Positions 12,501-23,500 of a stretch of 64,000 nucleotides of DNA are shown here, in pieces. The DNA comes from Lumbricus rubellus (taxonomy: Eukaryota; Annelida; Clitellata; Crassiclitellata; Lumbricidae). Below the pieces are notes generated by a model that was given only the letters and a program-made list of their open reading frames with translations, made no database searches and was not told the DNA's origin. Made by a program: the position numbers and the translations under genes. The first letter of the stretch is position 1. Each line of letters starts with the position of its first letter. Location: assembly GCA_945859605.1 (NCBI GenBank), contig OX243814.1, forward strand, positions 38,819,377-38,883,376, read 5' to 3'.

Positions 12501-12963
12501 TAATTTATGTTGATTTACATATTACAAACACTGAAAATAAATATCAAATGTTGAAGTTGACCAAAATTTCCATGCTCCACAAATTTAAAATCATAGACTC
12601 AAAACAAACTCTTTTCTATGCAGGAAGCTAGCGCGGTCATTTATGCAGAGCAAGTAAGGCCAATTCTCGTGCATCCATTTTTAGGTCTAGCTTAGAAGTT
12701 TATGATATTATGAATATTTTATAGTTTGCATTTGTAATATCTGAATAAGATCCAAGTTGCAGTAATCTCGGTCCTATGAAACCAGTGCTGAATAATTTTT
12801 CACGGCTGGGGTTCAAATTTGAACATAGAAAGTGTCGAAGTTTAAGATAAGCTTATCCTCTCCAAGCTTTTACATCAACTCTGAACTAATTATTTTTATA
12901 CATCATGTTATAGTGCTTACCGTAACCAAATGGCAGCATTAAAATGACAAAATACACGTCCAT
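2536..12963 (-). CDS. Gene 1: SUEL lectin-CUB-sushi transmembrane receptor with repeated tyrosine tail (6 exons, 697 aa)
   Basis: I assemble six exons: 12963-12921, 9838-9503 (or from 9820), 8395-8012 (or from 8389), 6804-6649, 5121-4912 and 3500-2536. All introns are GT-AG and phase 1, and the joined frame is open for 697 residues. Domain order: signal peptide (1-21), SUEL/rhamnose-binding lectin (about 22-126), CUB (about 127-254), sushi/CCP (255-306), transmembrane helix (about 335-359), and a tail of about 338 residues with repeated YLxP/DYLxL tyrosine motifs. SUEL domains bind rhamnose or galactose, and CUB and CCP are extracellular interaction modules. The tail looks like a multivalent SH2-docking platform. 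I infer a cell-surface carbohydrate-sensing receptor that signals through recruited kinases or adaptors. I know no named family with this order. An AATAAA cluster on minus near 1869-1884 could end the transcript. The least certain parts are the last intron's acceptor and the choice between tandem acceptors. Confidence 0.85.
3578..4470. mobile_element. Probable DNA transposon remnant with TTAATCG termini
   Basis: The left end GACTGTTGATTAATCG and the right end TTTTTTAATCGAACAGC are imperfect inverted copies, and both ends are full of TTAATCG words. It lies in intron 5 of gene 1. No target duplication could be settled and no open transposase was seen. Confidence 0.4.
4912..5121 (-). CDS. Gene 1 exon 5: membrane-proximal linker and transmembrane helix
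   Basis: A 28-residue linker with one N-glycosylation sequon (NKT) is followed by a hydrophobic helix of about 25 residues from NALIIVCV to FGVCA, then a basic stop-transfer stretch. The donor GTAAAT is in phase 1. The likeliest acceptor (CTGTAG|GC) lies inside the 8-bp target duplication of a hAT MITE (5129-5429). A second in-frame acceptor (AATAG|AC) would start the exon at 5112. The intron just upstream of this exon therefore ends in transposon sequence. Confidence 0.8.
5129..5429. mobile_element. hAT-type MITE at the acceptor of gene 1 exon 5
   Basis: TIRs CAGAGGCGTAGC and GCTACGGCCCTG with a perfect 8-bp target duplication CCTACAGG (5121-5128 and 5430-5437). The inner part repeats AAAAAGGTCATCAA-like units shared with 34074-34405, 38151-38457 and 55798-56146. 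The left duplication copy contains the splice acceptor. Confidence 0.8.
5623..5655. repeat. Perfect 33-bp inverted repeat
   Basis: Two 16-bp arms (CACGATGTACGGCATT and its complement) separated by one base, in intron 4 of gene 1. Confidence 0.9.
6649..6804 (-). CDS. Gene 1 exon 4: sushi/CCP domain
   Basis: 52 codons, phase 1 at both ends. Four cysteines (FGCSD, IIGCYE, LVCVNG, GNCTH) and the C-x-x-G-x-W motif (VCVNGKWTG) fit one short sushi/complement control module. The acceptor TTTACAG and donor GTAAGG are strong. Confidence 0.85.
8012..8395 (-). CDS. Gene 1 exon 3: CUB domain
   Basis: 128 codons, phase 1 at both ends. The pattern fits a CUB domain: RSC near the start, RICG, then WRVEAPVGQKIALTLLSF (the W-x-I-x-AP-GQ-I-L core), a second cysteine pair (MNCQKYG and SLCANE), and YKSAGNVLNIILFSNF, the S-GN-L-I-F strand near the end. 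CUB domains mediate protein or carbohydrate contacts. Two acceptors six bases apart (exon starting at 8395 or 8389) are both in frame. Confidence 0.85.
9111..9256. mobile_element. hAT-type MITE, CATAGGCGCAA family (copy 1)
   Basis: TIRs CATAGGCGCAA/TTGCACCTATG and a perfect 8-bp target duplication GGAGTAAC. The body repeats CCAACTTTTAGGACGTGATT. It lies in intron 2 of gene 1, about 250 bp from the lectin exon, and is nearly identical to 29128-29278. Confidence 0.85.
9503..9838 (-). CDS. Gene 1 exon 2: SUEL-type (rhamnose/galactose-binding) lectin domain
   Basis: About 105 residues with eight cysteines, the usual number for SUEL domains. Family signatures are visible: AVYGR (the YGR motif), CSADVLNIL, CSGKNECEF, QPC in place of the common DPC motif, and the closing LFLEVSYSC. 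The same fold occurs in sea-urchin egg lectin, fish rhamnose-binding lectins, EVA1C and latrophilins. Two in-frame acceptors 18 nt apart (exon starting at 9838 or 9820) would add or remove six residues around the signal cleavage site. The donor is at 9502-9501. Confidence 0.9.
10272..10328. repeat. Long perfect hairpin (22-bp arms, 13-base loop)
   Basis: ATAGTTTTAAATGTTGCATC and its complement face each other with arms of 22 bp. The loop can extend the stem with GGAA/TTCC after one mismatch. It lies in intron 1 of gene 1. It could be a small foldback element or a precursor-like hairpin. Confidence 0.85.
10560..11960 (-). pseudogene. Decayed transposon-associated open reading frame
   Basis: On minus, pieces from three broken frames follow each other: ...WSTIQWQKIKFLEFFLHKAY (11770-11958), EYWLLGKPVTRLSTVRLP (11465-11728) and LFDIASKDMMTEIQQEEEF (11224-11412), with stops and frameshifts between. 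From memory these resemble an uncharacterised repetitive protein common in invertebrate genomes; I cannot confirm the family. It sits in intron 1 of gene 1. Confidence 0.4.
12921..12963 (-). CDS. Gene 1 exon 1: start codon and signal peptide
   Basis: The ATG is at 12963-12961 (minus) and opens MDVYFVILMLPFGY, a short hydrophobic run. It is followed directly by a strong donor (GTAAGC) in phase 1, as the lectin exon needs. After splicing, the sequence reads on to A-x-A just before the mature QDYC, a good signal peptidase site. It lies about 3.1 kb from the next exon. The exon was chosen because it is the only nearby one with a hydrophobic N-terminus and a matching phase. Confidence 0.7.
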
Positions 12964-13502
12964 GACCTCCGAGTGCAACATAAAAAAGCTAAATTCTGCA
13001 TTATCGACGTTTGCAAGAATCCTAATCTAGGCCTATATCTGAAACAGGATATTACATTGTTGAACACATAGGCTATCGCTGTGGACGTAGCCTACAGGCA
13101 AATTTTTAAACTATGCGCCCAACTCTTCCGTGTTAAGCCTACATTTAATGTCCTATGATGCACCTATAAAATTATCCTGTTTTGTTTAACTTTCAAAATG
13201 TTCTCATCGTCAACGAGTTAACGCTTAGATCTAATCGCTCGTTATCGCCTGTACAAACAAATGTTCTAAAATCGTTAATCAATGGTAGAATAAATTTTCA
13301 TGTGAAACGCGTATAGTCACTTAAAGAAAGCCGAAAATATTAGGCCTATGCCTATTCTGAAGTTTCCTCTGTATATGGGCTACATTTTTATGAGTTCAGG
13401 ATTATGATGAGCACCAATTAGGCCTACACAATCATCTCGAGTTAGGCCTACAAAATACGTGTGCAACATAAAATAGCAGGCATAGTATTGTGTGTGCGCC
13501 CT

Positions 13503-13525
13503 TGTGTGTGTGTGTGTGTGTGTGT
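13503..13525. repeat. (TG)n microsatellite
   Basis: About eleven TG units. Confidence 0.95.
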
Positions 13526-14290
13526 ATGTTTGGTGTTTGCTGAACAATAAAGAAGGACCACATCAAACAGAGTTTATATTTGAGGTAGGAAAATCGCTGA
13601 ATAATAAAGTGAAAGTTCTCCAATAATTCATTATCACCCAGTGACCCACAAGTTACGGTAGTTACGCATTATGTTTCATTCTTCGTCTATAACCTAATTG
13701 CACGGGCTACATTATCTTCAGGCTCGTATGCAAATGTGAACTAAACATTTGTCGCACACACCATCCATTGCATTGACAGCAAGCCAAACTAAATACATAT
13801 AATATACTTGCGTGGTTCAGATGAAATGTATCGCATAAAATCGTTTAATTATCCTGTTGGAGTCCATGTATTTTTCACTGTCAGAACCACTGCCGTTCCA
13901 ATAATATAGGGTCCATGATAAGGGTCCCTTGTTATGCTGTTGATGACAACTAATGGGTTTAGACAGACCCAATGTTAACCATGCTAGCTTGTCTGTAAGA
14001 TGAATAGACCTACCGGTAGCCTATTTATCTAGTTGGTAGATGTCCATGCACCTCTGTTGAAAGGATGAACAGAGGCGGCCTCGCTTTACTAATGACCCGA
14101 CTCCTGAAAAAATGTGCCTAAAACAATCATGAAATAGTCAGAAACATCTCCATAGGATTATTCAGTGAATATTCACCATTTTAATATTTCCAGTTGCTCA
14201 AAGTTTTCATTGGCGTTATGCTAAAATTAATTGTTTCGCTTTGCTATTTTTATGACTGTTAGTCTGCTGCAGTTTTAATTGTTCTGCACT

Positions 14291-14317
14291 AGTAAGTAGT
14301 AAGTAAGTAAGTAAGTA
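14291..14317. repeat. (AGTA)n microsatellite
   Basis: Six to seven AGTA units. The next 300 bases are a degenerate TGAATGA/TGACTGA-like tract. Confidence 0.85.
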
Positions 14318-14649
14318 CCCTTTCTGATTATCATTGTACAATAATTATGCCAAATGATGGACTTGTTGACTGAATGTCTGAGTGACTGTTTGGCGGAATG
14401 ATTGTCTTTCATTGGCGTTATGCTATAATTAATTGTTTCGCTGAATAATTCGCTAACTAACAGCCATAACGAATTAATGAACAAAAGAACTTATAAATGA
14501 CCTACGAGCTGAATGGATTGACAGACTCATTCGTTTGCTGACGAGTAAATCATCTGAATGATTGTCTGATTAATTGATTGACTGGCCTGTCAACGGAATG
14601 ATTGGCTGAATGGATCGTCGTCCTTCTCCTCACTCCTTAAGATGTGCAG

Positions 14650-15283
14650 TAGGATGGAGTGAAAAACGTGAAATCTCTAGAATCAGAACGGCCTAGTGAC
14701 ACTTCGTTGTCTTTTGGTATAGGTAGTTATCACGCAAAATATTTCTTTAAAATTCGTTCTCGAAGATTTGCCCCAACGAGCTTTAAAATTTAAAAATTGT
14801 TTAAAAAATAAAAAAATAAATAAATCAATTTTTAATTTTTTTTTTACAAATCAGTTGCAATATTGTTTTAAATAAATTAAATGGCTGTATTTCGACAATA
14901 TTAAGCAGCAAACACTTAATTAAACATTAGACCAACGAATCCCAGCTGTTCAAAAGTATACACATTTATCACCGTTGAGTAAGTTAAAGCTAAATTTGTG
15001 ATTCTAAAGTTCCGATTGAAATTCTGCTCTGGTATTGAAGAAAGGCATTAGTTTTCATGATTCCTATCTGACAAGGATGATCTGGAACATTTTTTATAAA
15101 AATTTAATTTTTAAATTTTTTTAAATTTTTTAACAATTCTAAAATATTAAAGCTCGTTGGGGCAAATCTTCGAGAACGAATTTTAAAGAAATATTTTGCG
15201 TGATAACTACCTATACCAAAAGGCAACGAATTGTCACTAGGCCGTTCTGATTCTAGAGATTTCACGTTTTTCACTCCATCCTA
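14650..15283. mobile_element. Non-autonomous DNA transposon with about 145-bp TIRs
   Basis: Ends TAGGATGGAGTGAAAAACG and its complement, nearly identical for about 145 bp on each side, with a perfect 8-bp target duplication ATGTGCAG (14642-14649 and 15284-15291). The centre is AT-rich with no open frame. Confidence 0.85.
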
Positions 15284-15574
15284 ATGTGCAGCTACTCTTG
15301 TTATTTCTTTGGCTTCATCAAGCAATCTAGATAGGCCTACATAGGTCTACTTAGTGTCTGCAAAATAACATTAATTTTATATGTAGCATCCACTACCAAG
15401 TTGTTGCCATTGCATAAAAGACGCTTCCTGGTCTAGCACATAGTTATCTGACTGAATTGTGTATTCCACTGACTCTGCTAAACCACCAGGATGAAGTTTA
15501 AAATAGTCAGCTTCCTCTATCGAACTACAAATTACCAGACGATTGGATTCCGTGTCTTCTCATTTTCTCCCTAG

Positions 15575-15680
15575 GATTGCCAGGCGTCCGGTAATGAACC
15601 GGACAGTCCGGTATTTACACAAACTGTCCGGTCAGAAATTTCAGACATTACCGGACATGGCTGTGTCCGGTAAATAATTA
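15575..15680. mobile_element. Short palindromic CCGGACA element
   Basis: GTCCGGTAATGAACCGGACA and its inverted copies occur several times within 100 bp, giving a foldback structure. Ends not resolved. Confidence 0.45.
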
Positions 15681-15967
15681 TTGCCAGCAACAAGTGCATT
15701 TGGAGCGTATACATGTAGTTTCTTGGGGCCATGAAAATATCTGCTTACGATTTTCCCGCGTAGAATGCATTGCCTTGTGAAACAAAGCCAAATTTATATC
15801 ATACACCGATCATCGTTGAAATGACGGCATCGTTAAATAAACTAACATAACTGCAGAGCCAAATATAAATTATGATGCACGTATAGCCTGTACACCTTGT
15901 GCATAAAGTTGGAGGCTTGATACATAGTTCAAATAATGGTTGAACTGAATCTCCGTATTCAGGATAT

Positions 15968-16115
15968 ATGCCTCTCTGTCTGTCTGTTTATTCGTCTGTC
16001 TGTCTCTCTCTGCACAAACGATCTTTCCCTATCAGATTCTGTCTGTCTTTCTCCCACGGACGCTTGTATTCTGTCTGTGCTTATCTGCCTCTCTATCTCT
16101 GTCTGTCTATGTCTC
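15968..16115. repeat. CTGT-rich low-complexity tract
   Basis: Dense CTGTCTGT and CTCT runs, pyrimidine-rich on plus. Confidence 0.7.
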
Positions 16116-16289
16116 CCTCGGTTGTGAAAATTCAGTGTAACCAGCTATAATTGGATCCTTCACGTTCCCTTTGATAATTTCACAAACATTTATTGGAGAC
16201 TTTTTTCCCAGATATTCGCCCTTGAGGTGAATTCATAATTATTAACGTCGTATAAAAACCCAAGAGCCAGGCATAGGCGATAGGGAGGC

Positions 16290-17562
16290 CTAACATAAAG
16301 TCGGACATCAGGTAAAGTCGGACAAAATTTTCGCCGACCTGCTACGCAGAAGAGACTTCGATCACTAGGTGGCAGTATCATAGATTGTATTTGCAGAGGG
16401 TCCATCTAATGATTAAAACTTCACAACCCTCAATGGATCGTTGACTTAATTTTAAGACGTCGACTACTTTCGATACATGTCGGATTTGTAGCATTTTGCA
16501 AGCTGACATAATGAAATCCATCATTCACTGTTAAGGGTTTATGATAATTGTATTTGCCGAGAAGGAAGATGTTGAATTTTTAGCACATAGATTACGGTAT
16601 AATATCTGTTTTGCGTAGCTTGTTTGAAGGATATCGAATTAGTGTCATGTTTGAAACTAGGGTTATTTGCTGTCCGACTTTGCCATAAAGGCTTGTGTCA
16701 AAGTCGGACAACATTATTACACCCTGCTGTGATGTGTCCGACTTTGACAAAACTAGGCTCACGCTAATGCTTCATAGTCAAACCAAGGCTTGAATTTGGC
16801 AAAAAGGTTTTAAAAGAATAAAGAGATATATTGAAGGCCAAAGAAAACTGGTTTATGCGTAGCGTTATGCCTAGGCCTATATAGGCTATGGCAATGTTAA
16901 CGATTCTCATGACAATTCTAGTAAAATAAGTGTGGTTCAGACGTTGACATATGGGGTCTCTGATGATTTTTTTACTTGTTAGGAATGTTTCAGATAATTA
17001 TTCGAAAAGTTCTTATTCTTTTCGACTTTTTATGGATTTAGTTTTCATAGGTTTTTGTAGGCCTAGGTAGTCGAGTTTTATATAGGCATAGGCCTTCTCT
17101 GTTTGCCTGCTTGGCAATTAGGTTTTCATGCTAGTCTGATGCTATAGGCCCTGAGAGCCATCTTTTCAATAAAATATAGGCAAGTACATTTGATTGATTT
17201 TACTTCAGTTATTTTCAATGTTCAATGTTATCTTACAATTAAATTTAGCACAGATCTTGATGAAAATCGGTCAGTTTGTCGATTGTCCGACTTTAACAAA
17301 ATACGGTCGCTTCAGCAAATATTGTCCAGGTTTACCAACCAAAGTGTCCAGCTATACCCGAAAAACCGAAAACTCAAATTTCGCCAGCTCGCTGTACTTG
17401 GCACACTACTGATCGAATTCATTTACAATTGGCCAGGTTTAACTGAATGGATTAGTTGAATGAGATGATAAGCTATACAATAAACTTTACATCATGTAGA
17501 TGTGACGCTCCGTTACGGAGTAACCTCGGTCAGAACAAAAGAGTGTCCGACTTATATGATAA
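16290..17562. mobile_element. Probable non-autonomous DNA transposon with AAAGTCGGACA repeats
   Basis: Left end CATAAAGTCGGACATC and right end GTGTCCGACTTATATG are inverted. The same GTCGGACA word recurs inside at about 16312, 16675, 16700, 16735 and 17285 in both orientations. No transposase frame is visible. Confidence 0.5.
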
Positions 17563-18682
17563 GACCCTATGCGACCGCAGAAGGCCACCAAATGTGGTGC
17601 TGCTTTCTACGATAGACTAAGTCCTTATTTTCATTGATGATTATTTGTTGCAATTTTAACCACCAAAGCGTCTTTTTTAATAAGACCCATTTAGGATTTT
17701 CGATATAGCCTACCTAAAGATTTACCTTATATATAAAGTTTAAATTTTTGTAGCAAGAGGTTTAAAATGCCAGGCAGGAGATTAAGAACTTCAGACAGGA
17801 TGGCCTACGGTAGGTCGGAGCTGTAGCTGGACCAGTGAACCGATTGACCCGTAGAACAGTAGCCTAACTGTTATGCATCATATAAACTTATTGGAACACT
17901 GACTATACGTTCGTGTTTACGCTTTCTATCATAAAGATTGCCGAAAACTCGGTTACAAAGCCACCATTCAAATATTATTATAGGCTAAGCGTTTTTTTCA
18001 GTTGCTTATCTGGAGCCAACAAATGACATCCAGGTTATCCAGCAAAACATTTTATCATAGCGAAATTATGAACAGTATTGTATTGTATCTATAAATTTAT
18101 AAAGCGCCTCTCACGGTGCACACCAATCAGTAGGCTAACTGCAGTGAGAAAAAACTTCAAAATATAAATTATTACTATTATTATACAATAAATTTGTAAA
18201 TAGCAAAGTATAGACCGTCAAATGCCAAAGAGCTACTGATATTGAAAATGTTCAGCTCGAAATATCTGGCTTACATAGTACAACGCATGTAAATAATAAT
18301 TATATCTTAATACAATGACATGTGCATAACTTTGTAGGCCTACGCTGTCTTCTTGGTGGAAATTTAGTTTAAGTGTTCTCACAATTTCATTAATTTATTT
18401 ATAAAGATACAGTCTTGACATTTGCCAAAACAAAATCGACTTTCGACATACATGTATCTACCATTTCCTGAAATTTCACAAGACATGTAATAAATTTTTT
18501 ATAAGAACTGTTGATTTTGCTAAGTTAATTGCACAGTTGTCACTGTGAGCAAGCATTTATATGTAGCATAGTTCCCTTGCTATAGGCTACTTAGAATAGT
18601 CATTTTAACTAGCCTACTCGGTGTACTCGCTTGTCAGTCTATATATTTTCTTAACTACACAAATGCAGACATGTCACTTTTT

Positions 18683-19170
18683 TTACAAAATTGCATTTAT
18701 TAAGCAAATAAATCTGAACTCGATGCTTGAAACAATAATCATCGTCAAGAAAATGGATTTCCTCTTCGTCCCTATATACAGTGACCGCACCAGATGGGAA
18801 CTGTATAGGCCTACTCTTTGGTCTGTCTGGCAACCTGATTCAGACATCCAACGGACATCTATCTCTGGACTTGTTCTGCAAGTTCTCTGCCCATGGGCAG
18901 GTTCAATCGTCCAATGGAACCACTTCTTCCTATGTTCACCCTTCTGCTTCAGTTTCCTGTAGCCGCTTGTCATCATCGAATTCAACCGCACGTCTTGGTC
19001 CTCCTGTTGGTCTTCTTCCTTGCATTCTTCATTTGATGATAAACTCTCAGAAGGGAGTAGTCTATCCCCTCAACATATGTCCAATTCATTTCCATTGTCA
19101 CATTCTTATCGTGACCATTATAATTATTATAGCTTTTCTCCATCCGCCAGTTGTAGCACCTCTTCGTTTG
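18683..19170 (-). pseudogene. Possible LINE reverse-transcriptase 3' remnant
   Basis: On minus, WKxIGHMLRG-like words with an in-frame stop are followed, in another frame, by an open stretch including WFHWTIEPAHG. The IGHMLR word is common near the C-terminus of non-LTR reverse transcriptases. Weak; it could be chance. Confidence 0.25.
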
Positions 19171-20174
19171 TTATAATTATGGTCGGTCCAACTAATCTAG
19201 TTAATTAGTCAACTAATTCTGCAGAAGATAAACATTATAAAGCGCAGCGCTCGTGAATAAACTGGCGCTCTGCGCTTATCCTAAAGTAGCGCTTGAGAAA
19301 TCTGGAGCTCATGTTGCGATAAGATATGGCATGAACTCGTATACGCGACTTACTTGGCATCATAATAAACCTATGCAGTATGCATGCAAATGAGCGAGTA
19401 CGTGTAAAGCTGCCTTTCATTAGAATGGCTTTTTTGCTCTCTAGAGTGAAATAAATGTGTAGGTCCTACGTATACTTCAAATGTATGTTCTATGTTATGA
19501 TGTGACAATTAGTCTGAGGTATTCAAAAACTTATCAATGTCACTCAGAATAATTTGCCAGTTCGATGATCTGTACTGAGTATAAAGCAGATTAGCCTATC
19601 TAGTAGGCCTACACTGTACGTGTAGTTGCATGGATAATGATTATATCATTAACTATCTGATTACCGTGAGTAAGCTTATCATGTATCAGTGTATGACCTT
19701 ATTTATTTCCTTGATTACTGAATCTAGATCAAAAATAGATCATCTGGGTTATTACTATGGTTTATTAATATTAAAGGTGACTGACTGGTGTTTGACTTTC
19801 ATATCCCAATATTCCAATTATGAAGTTTGGAATTAGAACAATTCCGGAGAGAAGGTGTGCTGTGTTGATTATAATAATTATTATTCATGTGAAGAAGGTT
19901 ATGAAAGAAGAAATAGTTCGTCATAATATTCAAGTGGAGAGATTCAAAAGCAGAATTTAAAAAAGGACATTCAGTCGAGCCACTCGGATGCTGCTGGACT
20001 GGATGGTGATGGATAGACACAGCGATTTGAAGGAAGATTGCCATGACATGAAGAGTTGCAAAGATAGGCAATGAATATGTGGCTCGTAGGATAAGGTGAA
20101 ACATTTTGCTGCACCAAACCAGTAAAGAGAATTGCCACCAGTAGTAGAGGGTCACCTGTTGGCACCTAAGGACC

Positions 20175-20539
20175 TTAGTTATCTCTGTGCTTTAGGGTCT
20201 CGTAGACTTTGTTCTTCGCCAGTGCATCCGACGATTCCAAATAATCGTTGAGATGCCTGGAACAGTCAGACGCTGGTTGATCAGAGGTTTCTGGTTCGAA
20301 ATCCAGGTACACGACATTCTGGGCGGTGGCTGCCTGTGCGTCAGGTATTTCATCGTAATCGACAGATGGTGGTCGTGGTCTGGGTGACAGATAATCAGTG
20401 TAGTCGAAGGGCGGATGCTTCACGGTTGGCAGAGGTAGGCTGAGGTTATGACGGGCGGCGCGGCTCAACGGGGTCTTGGTATTCACCGCGTCGAATGCAC
20501 CTCCAGTTGCTATCGGAAACGCTCTAGAGTTGCCCCACC
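20175..20539 (-). CDS. Gene 2 cytoplasmic tail exon with tyrosine and proline motifs
   Basis: 120 residues and a stop at 20177-20175. Motifs in order: FDYTDYLSP, PRPRPP (possible SH3 ligand), DYDEIP, VYLDFEP, NDYLESS and VYETL eight residues before the end. YLSP and YLDF resemble the YLxP and YLDL motifs of gene 1's tail, and VYETL matches the position and shape of gene 1's VYELI. The acceptor TTGCCAG|GG is in phase 1. A tail on a single exon is as in gene 1. Confidence 0.8.
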
Positions 20540-23500
20540 CTGGCAACCGTTTTTAAAACAAAAACAAAGTTGATATAAGCACATCCATAATATCACTCTT
20601 TAATATAAACTCCGCCACTGGTTTGCACTCTGCCAGTGCCAGTCCCAAGCCTGGAATAAGGAGGAGGGTTTGCCAGATGTGTGTCGATACTCTCTCAGTA
20701 AAAACGAAAAACACGAATTAAACTTGATAATATCACTGTAATCTATTATAGGTAAGCTTATATAAAATAATAGACTATAAAATGTCTGAAACGAGGCAAA
20801 ACAAATTCCCACACTTCGCAACAGGAATGCAGCGTAACTTAATGTATTTAGTACGAGTTAAAATTAATGTAAGTTTTAAGTTTTTAGCAAAACAGGTAAA
20901 ATTCGTATGACCGATTCATACAAAAAGATTCCATCGACAAGGCTTTGATTTGCACGCGAAACGATAAGAAGACATTTAGAAAAACTTTCTTTCGCAGCGA
21001 ATGCAGTTATTTGCTGTCTATTACAAATGTCTGGAAATGCATTAAGTAGCCTATTGTTTAGAAAATAAATTCTCATCATGTCAAGGTCTAAAAGAAACTC
21101 AAGACCAATAATTATTGCAATGGCTGAACCAAACCTGAGTCTATAAAAAAACTCTATAAGCTTATAGTAGCTTACTTGAAATACTAAAAAAAATGTGAAA
21201 AATCCATTATGTCAATCGTCATCAAGAATGTTTTGCAACCTGTTGTAGGCCTACATGTAGACTCTGTTTTAGTTAATTTAAATTCAATCATTCTTTTCTG
21301 AAAATTCTTTAAAATGGCAAATTACACTATTTACCAACGAAGATTCATAGTTTAGGATACTTTAGAGCATACTTTTAAGATGACGCACATTTTAAATCTG
21401 ACCATAAGTAGGCCTAGTCTAGGAGTCGAATATAGACCTAGGCCATAGGCTATGTAACGTCCAAAGCGTTGAGATTATTTTCTTCTTGACGCACGCTCAT
21501 CCATTTTCTAAGCAATTATAGACCTACTTAGGGCTAGAACGTTTCCAGAAGCCTAACAACCTAAGCTTCCATAATCATTACAGGCCATATTCACTTTCAG
21601 GTCTCATATCCAGGAACGGTGGATTGTATTTTCAAGAACAGGAAGCTGAATTCAATCTGTTGTTTATAATTTGACTAGTCGGGATATCAATGTTAGACAA
21701 TTGTTTTCTAGGTTTTAATCAAATTTTTAACATAATTTTATGCCGATAATTGCACTTTAAGTGCTTCGAGTAGCCTAGGTCTAAGTGCAATTTCATAGCT
21801 TTTCCAATGCAAATTACAGTTTTATTTTCACTTGCAGCTGACAACAATAAGCGATTGTTGAATGCAACCTAAGAAGCTGGCCTTTATATCTGTAGCCTAG
21901 GCTACTTGGAAATTGCATTTTATTCTGCTAATCGCTCCGCGCCTAATACGAAACAATGTTAAAACACTCATAATTGCAGTTCTACCAAAAAGTTACTGGT
22001 CTCTGCTCACACAGGAAATTTCCTTGTTTATTGAATTCGCGATAATATAAGCTTACAAGAAACAGGAACTTTCCAATGTGAGCAATTATTACAATTCGTA
22101 CAAATGGCCAAAACAGACAGTAGACAAAATTAGTGTGCTTACTTTTTCTTTTGGTCACTGCGATGTACACGCTCAAGCTCGCAATGATCACAGCCGAAAC
22201 AGCAAGTGTCACAATGAGCAGGATTTTCAGAATTCTAGAATCACTGTTCGTGCATCTCTCTGTATTGAGCAAAATAATAACAAAAATCTGATGACATTAT
22301 TAATTTGCCCCTTTAAAGACATTCTTACTTAAACAATCTCCAAAATGGATTTTTGTGACTCATTTAATAAATCTAATATTATTTATGAAGGTAGAAACAA
22401 TACAGATATTTACAGGGTGGCGCAGAAAAAACCGGACTATTAGTTTTCTGTCAATATCATGGCCAGAAGTAAGAACATCAAAATGAAATTTTACAGGCTT
22501 AAAGACAATTCATATTTACACATGAAGGCCAGATTTCATCAAAATATTTCAACCAAAACACAAGTTATGTCACTTTTATTGAGGCCACCCACCGTTTTTG
22601 ACGTTTCAAAAAAGAAACGCTCCAAAAATTAGGTTTTTTGTCAATATAATGGCCAGAAGTACGAATTGCTAAATGAAATTTTACAGGCTTAAAGACAATT
22701 CATATTTACACACGAAGGCCAGATTTCATCAAAATATTTCAACCACAACCCAAGTTATACCACTTTTAGTGAGGCCACCCACCGTTTTTCACGATTCAAA
22801 CACGAAACGCACCAAAAAGTAACAAAAACATGATTAATTTTTTTTATTAAGTCTTATCTCAAATAACTGTTGTCAAATGAACTTGGTAGTGCTTCACAAC
22901 TTGTGTTCAATGTGCCCACCTCCAGTGCCAAAACTTCTTTTGAGTCTTTTTGCAAAGTTCTTGATGGACCTCTGATTAATCTGACAGATTCCTTATTTAC
23001 CAATTTCATTGTCATCTTGCTAAGTGACTTCTCAGTGACGTGCAGCTACTTTTTGCTGCGTTGCGTCATTGAATCGTCAAAAACCGGTGGAAGTGGCCTC
23101 ACTAAAAGTAATATAACTTTTGTTCTGTTTGAAATATTTTGATGAAATCTGGCCATCATGTGTAGATATGAATTGTCTTTAAACGTGTGAAATTTCATTT
23201 TGATATTCTTACTTTTGGTCAAGATATCGACAAAAATCTCAGGGGTGGGTTTAATCAACAGGTCCATCAAGAACTTTGCAAAGAGACTCAAAAGAAGTTT
23301 TGGCACTGGTGGTAGGCACATTGAACACAAGTTGTGAAGCACTACCAAGTTCATTTGACAACAGTTATTTGAGATGAGACTTAATGAAATCATGTTTTTG
23401 TTACTTTTTGTTGCGTTTCGTGTTTGAATTCTTAAAAACCGGTGGGTGGCCTCACTAAAAGTGGTATAACTTGTGTTGTGGTTAAAATATTTTGATGAAA

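Larger units (their letters stand above)
12964..20174. other. Spacer between gene 1 and gene 2: repeats, no intact gene
   Basis: Contains (TG)n, (AGTA)n and CTGT-rich tracts, a long-TIR MITE (14650-15283), a CCGGACA palindromic element (15575-15680), an AAAGTCGGACA element (16290-17562) and possible LINE debris (18683-19170). The start of gene 1, and hence its promoter, lies at the left edge; I see no clear TATA or initiator. The right 400 bases probably hold the 3' untranslated region of gene 2 (AATAAA on minus near 19697-19708). Confidence 0.5.

Noticed and set aside
18781..19176. Plus open frame of 131 codons
   Set aside because: Low-complexity end, no domain; the opposite strand shows weak LINE-like words, so this is probably a shadow of repeat DNA.
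22870..23393. Overlapping open frames on both strands
   Set aside because: They lie inside palindromic element A and are forward and reverse readings of a transposase remnant.
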